Source: Solobacterium sp. (lineage in GTDB: Bacteria > Bacillota_I > Bacilli_A > Erysipelotrichales > Erysipelotrichaceae). From it: DNA of 17,657 nt. Position numbers and translations under genes: made by a program. Each line of letters begins with the position of its first letter. Position 1 is the stretch's first letter. Under the pieces are notes generated by a model. That model was not told where the DNA came from. It did not search any database and saw only the letters and a list, made by a program, of their open reading frames with translations. Positions 15,160-17,657 of this stretch are shown here, piece by piece. The DNA lies in NCBI GenBank assembly GCA_017543025.1, contig JAFYGX010000012.1, forward strand, positions 1 through 17,657, given 5' to 3'.

Positions 15160-16339
15160 AAAACCCTGTGTGCTGATCGGTGTGACAGGCGGAATTGCCG
15201 CATACAAGATCTGTACGCTTGTTTCTTCCCTGCATAAACAGGGGTATGAAGTTCACGTGCTGATGACTGCAGAAGCCCGGGAGTTTATTACCCCGCTGAC
15301 CATGCAGAGCCTTTCCGGTCAGAAGGTTATCCTGGATATGTTCACGACGGACTATACGCCGGATGTGCATCATATTTCTCTGGCATCGAAGGCAGATGTC
15401 TTTGTGATTGCCCCTGCTACTGCGAACGTGATCGCGAAAGTCGCAAACGGAATTGCGGATGATATGCTTACAACGACATTTCTGGCGAGCAGATGTGAGA
15501 AGCTGCTTGTGCCCGCAATGAATACAGCGATGCTGGAAAATCCGATTACGCAGGATAATCTGAAGAAATGCGCTTCCTATGGAATGCATATTCTGGAAAG
15601 CGGTGAAGGATATCTCGCATGCGGGACGAGCGGCAAAGGGCGTATGCCGGAGCCGTCAGAAATTGAGGATGCAGTGAAAGAACTGCTTGCGCCGCAGAAA
15701 TACCTCGCGGGGAAAAAGGTTCTGATTACTGCCGGACCGACCTGTGAGGCAATTGATCCGGTTCGCTATATCACCAATCACTCCAGCGGAAAGATGGGCT
15801 ATGCGCTGGCAAAAGCTGCCCGCAATGCCGGAGCGGACGTGACACTTGTCAGCGGAAAGACAGCACTCCCGGCGATCCGCGGGGTTCATATGGTGCCGGT
15901 GACATCGGCGGCTGATATGGCAGCGGCAGTGCTTCCGCTCCAGTCTGAAATGGATATCATGATCCTTGCGGCGGCAGTGGCAGACTATACACCCTGTACG
16001 CAGGCACAGGAAAAGATTCATAAATCCGACGGCGGCATGACAATTGAGCTCAGACGTACACAGGATATTCTGAAAACGCTTGGGGAACATAAAAAAGAAG
16101 GACAGATTCTTGTGGGTTTTTCGATGGAAACAGAGAATCTGATTGAGAATTCAAAGCGCAAACTGGAACGTAAAAACTGTGATTATATCGTTGCCAACAG
16201 TCTGCGGGAACAGGGAGCCGGATTTGCAGGAGATACCAATGTTGTGACAATTCTTTCGGAAGAGCGAACAGTTGAACCCGGGCTGCTTTCCAAGGATGAG
16301 ACGGCAGAGGTAATTCTGCGTACTGTATCGGGAGTGTGA
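15152..16339 (+). CDS. coaBC: Bifunctional phosphopantothenoylcysteine decarboxylase / phosphopantothenate-cysteine ligase
   Basis: This 395-residue protein performs two successive steps of CoA synthesis. The N-terminal flavin-dependent CoaC domain (about 1-180) has GVTGGIAAYK (10-19), catalytic His74 in HHISLA, PAMN (121-124) and the active-site Cys157 in ACGTSGKGRMPE. The CoaB domain follows with VLITAGPTCEAIDPVRYITN (190-209), SSGKMG, ILAAAVADY (271-279) and the lysines of KIHK (288-291). CoaB uses CTP to join cysteine to 4'-phosphopantothenate, and CoaC then decarboxylates the product. The ATG overlaps panT by 8 nt and coaX follows closely. Confidence 0.97.
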   Translation: MTEKPCVLIGVTGGIAAYKICTLVSSLHKQGYEVHVLMTAEAREFITPLTMQSLSGQKVILDMFTTDYTPDVHHISLASKADVFVIAPATANVIAKVANGIADDMLTTTFLASRCEKLLVPAMNTAMLENPITQDNLKKCASYGMHILESGEGYLACGTSGKGRMPEPSEIEDAVKELLAPQKYLAGKKVLITAGPTCEAIDPVRYITNHSSGKMGYALAKAARNAGADVTLVSGKTALPAIRGVHMVPVTSAADMAAAVLPLQSEMDIMILAAAVADYTPCTQAQEKIHKSDGGMTIELRRTQDILKTLGEHKKEGQILVGFSMETENLIENSKRKLERKNCDYIVANSLREQGAGFAGDTNVVTILSEERTVEPGLLSKDETAEVILRTVSGV

Positions 16340-16341
16340 TT

Positions 16342-17121
16342 ATGTATCTGCTTACAATTGATGTCGGAAATACGCATATCAAGTTAAATCTGCTTTCAGA
16401 AGACGATCAGGAGATTGAGGGGTTCCGTCTGACGACGCGGACACCGCGGACAAGTGATGAGTTTGGTCTTCTGATTAAGGAGTTTCTGGATGCGAATGAT
16501 CTTTCACGGGAAGATGTAATGGATGTAGTGATTTCTTCGGTGGTTCCGAAGATCATGTATTCCCTGAAATCAAGCATTATCAAATACCTGAGAAAGGACC
16601 CGATTATTATCGGCCCCGGAATCAAAACCGGCATCTCGATCCGTACGGACAATCCGAAGGAAGTCGGAGCGGACAGGATTGTCGACTGTGCAGCGGCATA
16701 CTGTACCTATCATCGCTCCTGCATTATCGTGGATTTCGGCACAGCAACTACATTTGACTACGTTTCAGACGAGGGAGTCTTTCAGTATACGGTAATCGCT
16801 CCGGGACTTGAACTTGGTGCGATGGCGCTGACTTCCCAGACGGCAAAGCTTCCGGAAATTGAGATTCGAAAGCCGGAAAGCATTCTGGTGCGTAATACGA
16901 TCCAGGGAATGCAGGCGGGTGTCGTATATGGCTATATCGGACTGGTGGAGTATATCATCCGGCGGATGAAGAAAGAGCTCGGAGATCCGGATGCGCTTGT
17001 GATTGCGACCGGTGGTCTGGGAAGAGTAATCGCAGATGAAACCGATCTGATTGATATTTATGAACCGGATCTTGCCGGCAAGGGAATGGCGATTATCTAC
17101 CGCCGCAACAGGCAGGCCTGA
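16342..17121 (+). CDS. coaX: Type III pantothenate kinase
   Basis: From ATG 16342 the protein has 259 residues, the usual CoaX length. It phosphorylates pantothenate, the first step of CoA synthesis, and belongs to the ASKHA superfamily. Type III kinases are known to resist feedback by CoA. Motifs are the phosphate-binding TIDVGNTHIK (5-14), GADR (109-112) with the catalytic aspartate, VDFGTATTFD (130-139) and a C-terminal ATGGLGRVI. GGGAG at about 16330-16334 suits ATG 16342 better than the in-frame GTG at 16336, which overlaps the coaBC stop. It is last in the operon, before a terminator. The gene order puts uptake, ligation/decarboxylation and kinase together. Confidence 0.96.
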   Translation: MYLLTIDVGNTHIKLNLLSEDDQEIEGFRLTTRTPRTSDEFGLLIKEFLDANDLSREDVMDVVISSVVPKIMYSLKSSIIKYLRKDPIIIGPGIKTGISIRTDNPKEVGADRIVDCAAAYCTYHRSCIIVDFGTATTFDYVSDEGVFQYTVIAPGLELGAMALTSQTAKLPEIEIRKPESILVRNTIQGMQAGVVYGYIGLVEYIIRRMKKELGDPDALVIATGGLGRVIADETDLIDIYEPDLAGKGMAIIYRRNRQA

Positions 17122-17166
17122 GCTGCATCGTAGAGAATAAACGGATAAGACTCATATCACAGACTG

Positions 17167-17195
17167 AAAACCGGCGGAACTGTTCTGCCGGTTTT
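17167..17195. terminator. Bidirectional terminator between coaX and tRNA-Ala
   Basis: AAAACCGGC (17167-17175) pairs with GCCGGTTTT (17187-17195), and inner pairs GGAA/TTCT extend the stem to a three-base loop. A-tract and T-tract flank it, so it can stop coaX transcripts and also transcripts from the tRNA on the minus strand. Confidence 0.85.
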
Positions 17196-17260
17196 GATTT
17201 ACAGAGCTGTGGTTTGTGATGGGGTATTCGGACAGAAGAAAGCAGGATCAAATAAAAAAG

Positions 17261-17333
17261 TGGAGCTGAAGAGACTCGAACTCTCTACCTCATCGCTGCC
17301 AGCGATGCGCTCTCCCAGGTGAGCTACAACCCC
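17261..17333 (-). tRNA. tRNA-Ala (anticodon GGC)
   Basis: On the minus strand the 73 bases fold as a complete cloverleaf: acceptor GGGGTTG/CAGCTCC, D arm GCTC-loop-GAGC, anticodon arm CATCG-CTGGCAG-CGATG, five-base variable loop, T arm GAGAG-TTCGAGT-CTCTT, and discriminator A. The third acceptor pair is G3-U70, the main identity element of alanine tRNA, which agrees with the GGC anticodon. The CCA end is not encoded. A T6 run follows the 3' end immediately. Confidence 0.97.
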
Positions 17334-17343
17334 ATGCACAGGA

Positions 17344-17352
17344 AGTATATCA
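17344..17352 (-). promoter_or_regulatory. Extended -10 promoter of tRNA-Ala
   Basis: Reading the minus strand, TGA-TATACT (17352 down to 17344) is an extended -10 about 11 nt before the mature 5' end. The -35 region is weak, so start would be near 17337 with a very short 5' trailer to be removed by RNase P. Confidence 0.65.
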
Positions 17353-17657
17353 CAAAAGCAGCGATACGAGACATTTTTTGTGGTTGACCTCTGAATTTCA
17401 TTCACTTCTCTTTGCTTTGCATATATGCACAGACAAACCGCACAGGAATCTGAATCCGGATCATTTTCTGCAGAGATCAGAATGCGTCTGATTCATGAAA
17501 GAAGATGTTTTGAGTAAAATGAAACTGCCGGAGGAATAATCTATCATTTTGGCAAGAGTACCACGCCTGACCAACTGGATCAGACGTGGGTGAATTGCCT
17601 TAATCCTTTTGGTGTTGAATATAATGCTTAACCGCAGATGTTGTTTTTTCGCTTACA
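17353..17657. other. Non-coding right edge
   Basis: About 300 nt show no convincing gene on either strand. The content is the composite hairpin at 17551-17599 and a possible + strand promoter, TTGCCT (17595-17600), a 19-nt spacer and TATAAT (17620-17625), which could serve a gene beyond the window but has a poor spacer. Confidence 0.5.
17551..17599. repeat. Composite 49-nt hairpin of unknown role
   Basis: Nested arms pair as GGCAA (17551-17555) with TTGCC (17595-17599), CCACG (17561-17565) with CGTGG (17585-17589), and CTGA (17567-17570) with TCAG (17580-17583). They are separated by an internal loop GAGTA/GTGAA and one C-A mismatch, with a nine-base apex. There is no T-run, so it is not a terminator. 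It resembles the subterminal hairpins of IS200/IS605-type elements or a small structured RNA, but no transposase or tnpB remnant is seen here. Confidence 0.55.

Noticed and set aside
17199..17405. A 68-codon minus-strand frame at the right end
   Set aside because: It is a read-through of the tRNA-Ala gene.
17551..17599. CRISPR repeat or terminator
   Set aside because: There is a single copy with no spacers, and no T-run follows on either strand.

Overview
The window reads as chromosome of a low-to-mid GC Bacillota (Firmicutes) bacterium. The signs are strong GGAGG-type ribosome binding sites, AGA/CGG-rich codon use, the short HisG that needs HisZ, an MsmK-type sugar-transporter ATPase with a lysine-rich insert, ECF-type vitamin uptake, and a decayed surface protein with the DUF5648-like repeats common in gut Erysipelotrichia and Lachnospiraceae. 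I favour Erysipelotrichales, but only as an inference. Every protein gene is on the + strand; the only minus-strand gene is a tRNA-Ala.

Layout. (1) 1-165: the 3' end of an alanine racemase gene and its terminator. (2) 299-7720: a complete ten-gene histidine operon, hisC-B-Z-G-D-H-A-F-I-E, with every gene overlapping the next (eight-fold use of ATGA plus two 17-nt overlaps at hisC/hisB and hisD/hisH), closed by a terminator. HisB carries only the dehydratase and no histidinol-phosphatase is in the window. (3) 7731-10505: a ferrous iron uptake operon, feoA-feoA-feoB, behind a promoter covered by palindromic TTAG/CTAA half-sites that look like a metal-repressor operator. (4) 10603-12064: a single-gene msmK unit with a near-consensus promoter, a leader of about 200 nt that I cannot identify, and codon use unlike its neighbours (high-expression style). 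(5) 12065-13223: a frameshifted remnant of a large surface protein ending in three DUF5648-like repeats. (6) 13290-14358: L-lactate dehydrogenase with its own promoter and terminator. (7) 14394-17195: a coenzyme A unit, made up of a short upstream ORF, an ECF S component (probably the pantothenate carrier PanT), coaBC and coaX, closed by a bidirectional terminator. (8) 17261-17352, minus strand: tRNA-Ala(GGC) with an extended -10 promoter. (9) 17353-17657: non-coding, with one long composite hairpin of unknown role.

How the genes work together: the his operon takes PRPP and ATP through to histidine except for the phosphatase step. The last operon takes pantothenate from outside the cell through phosphorylation (CoaX), cysteine addition and decarboxylation (CoaBC). 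FeoAB brings in Fe2+. Lactate dehydrogenase and the sugar-transporter ATPase fit a fermentative, sugar-using life. Nothing here is a clear new defence or mobile system. The least explained pieces are the coupled leader ORF ahead of panT, the msmK leader, the double palindrome at feo, and the hairpin near the right edge.
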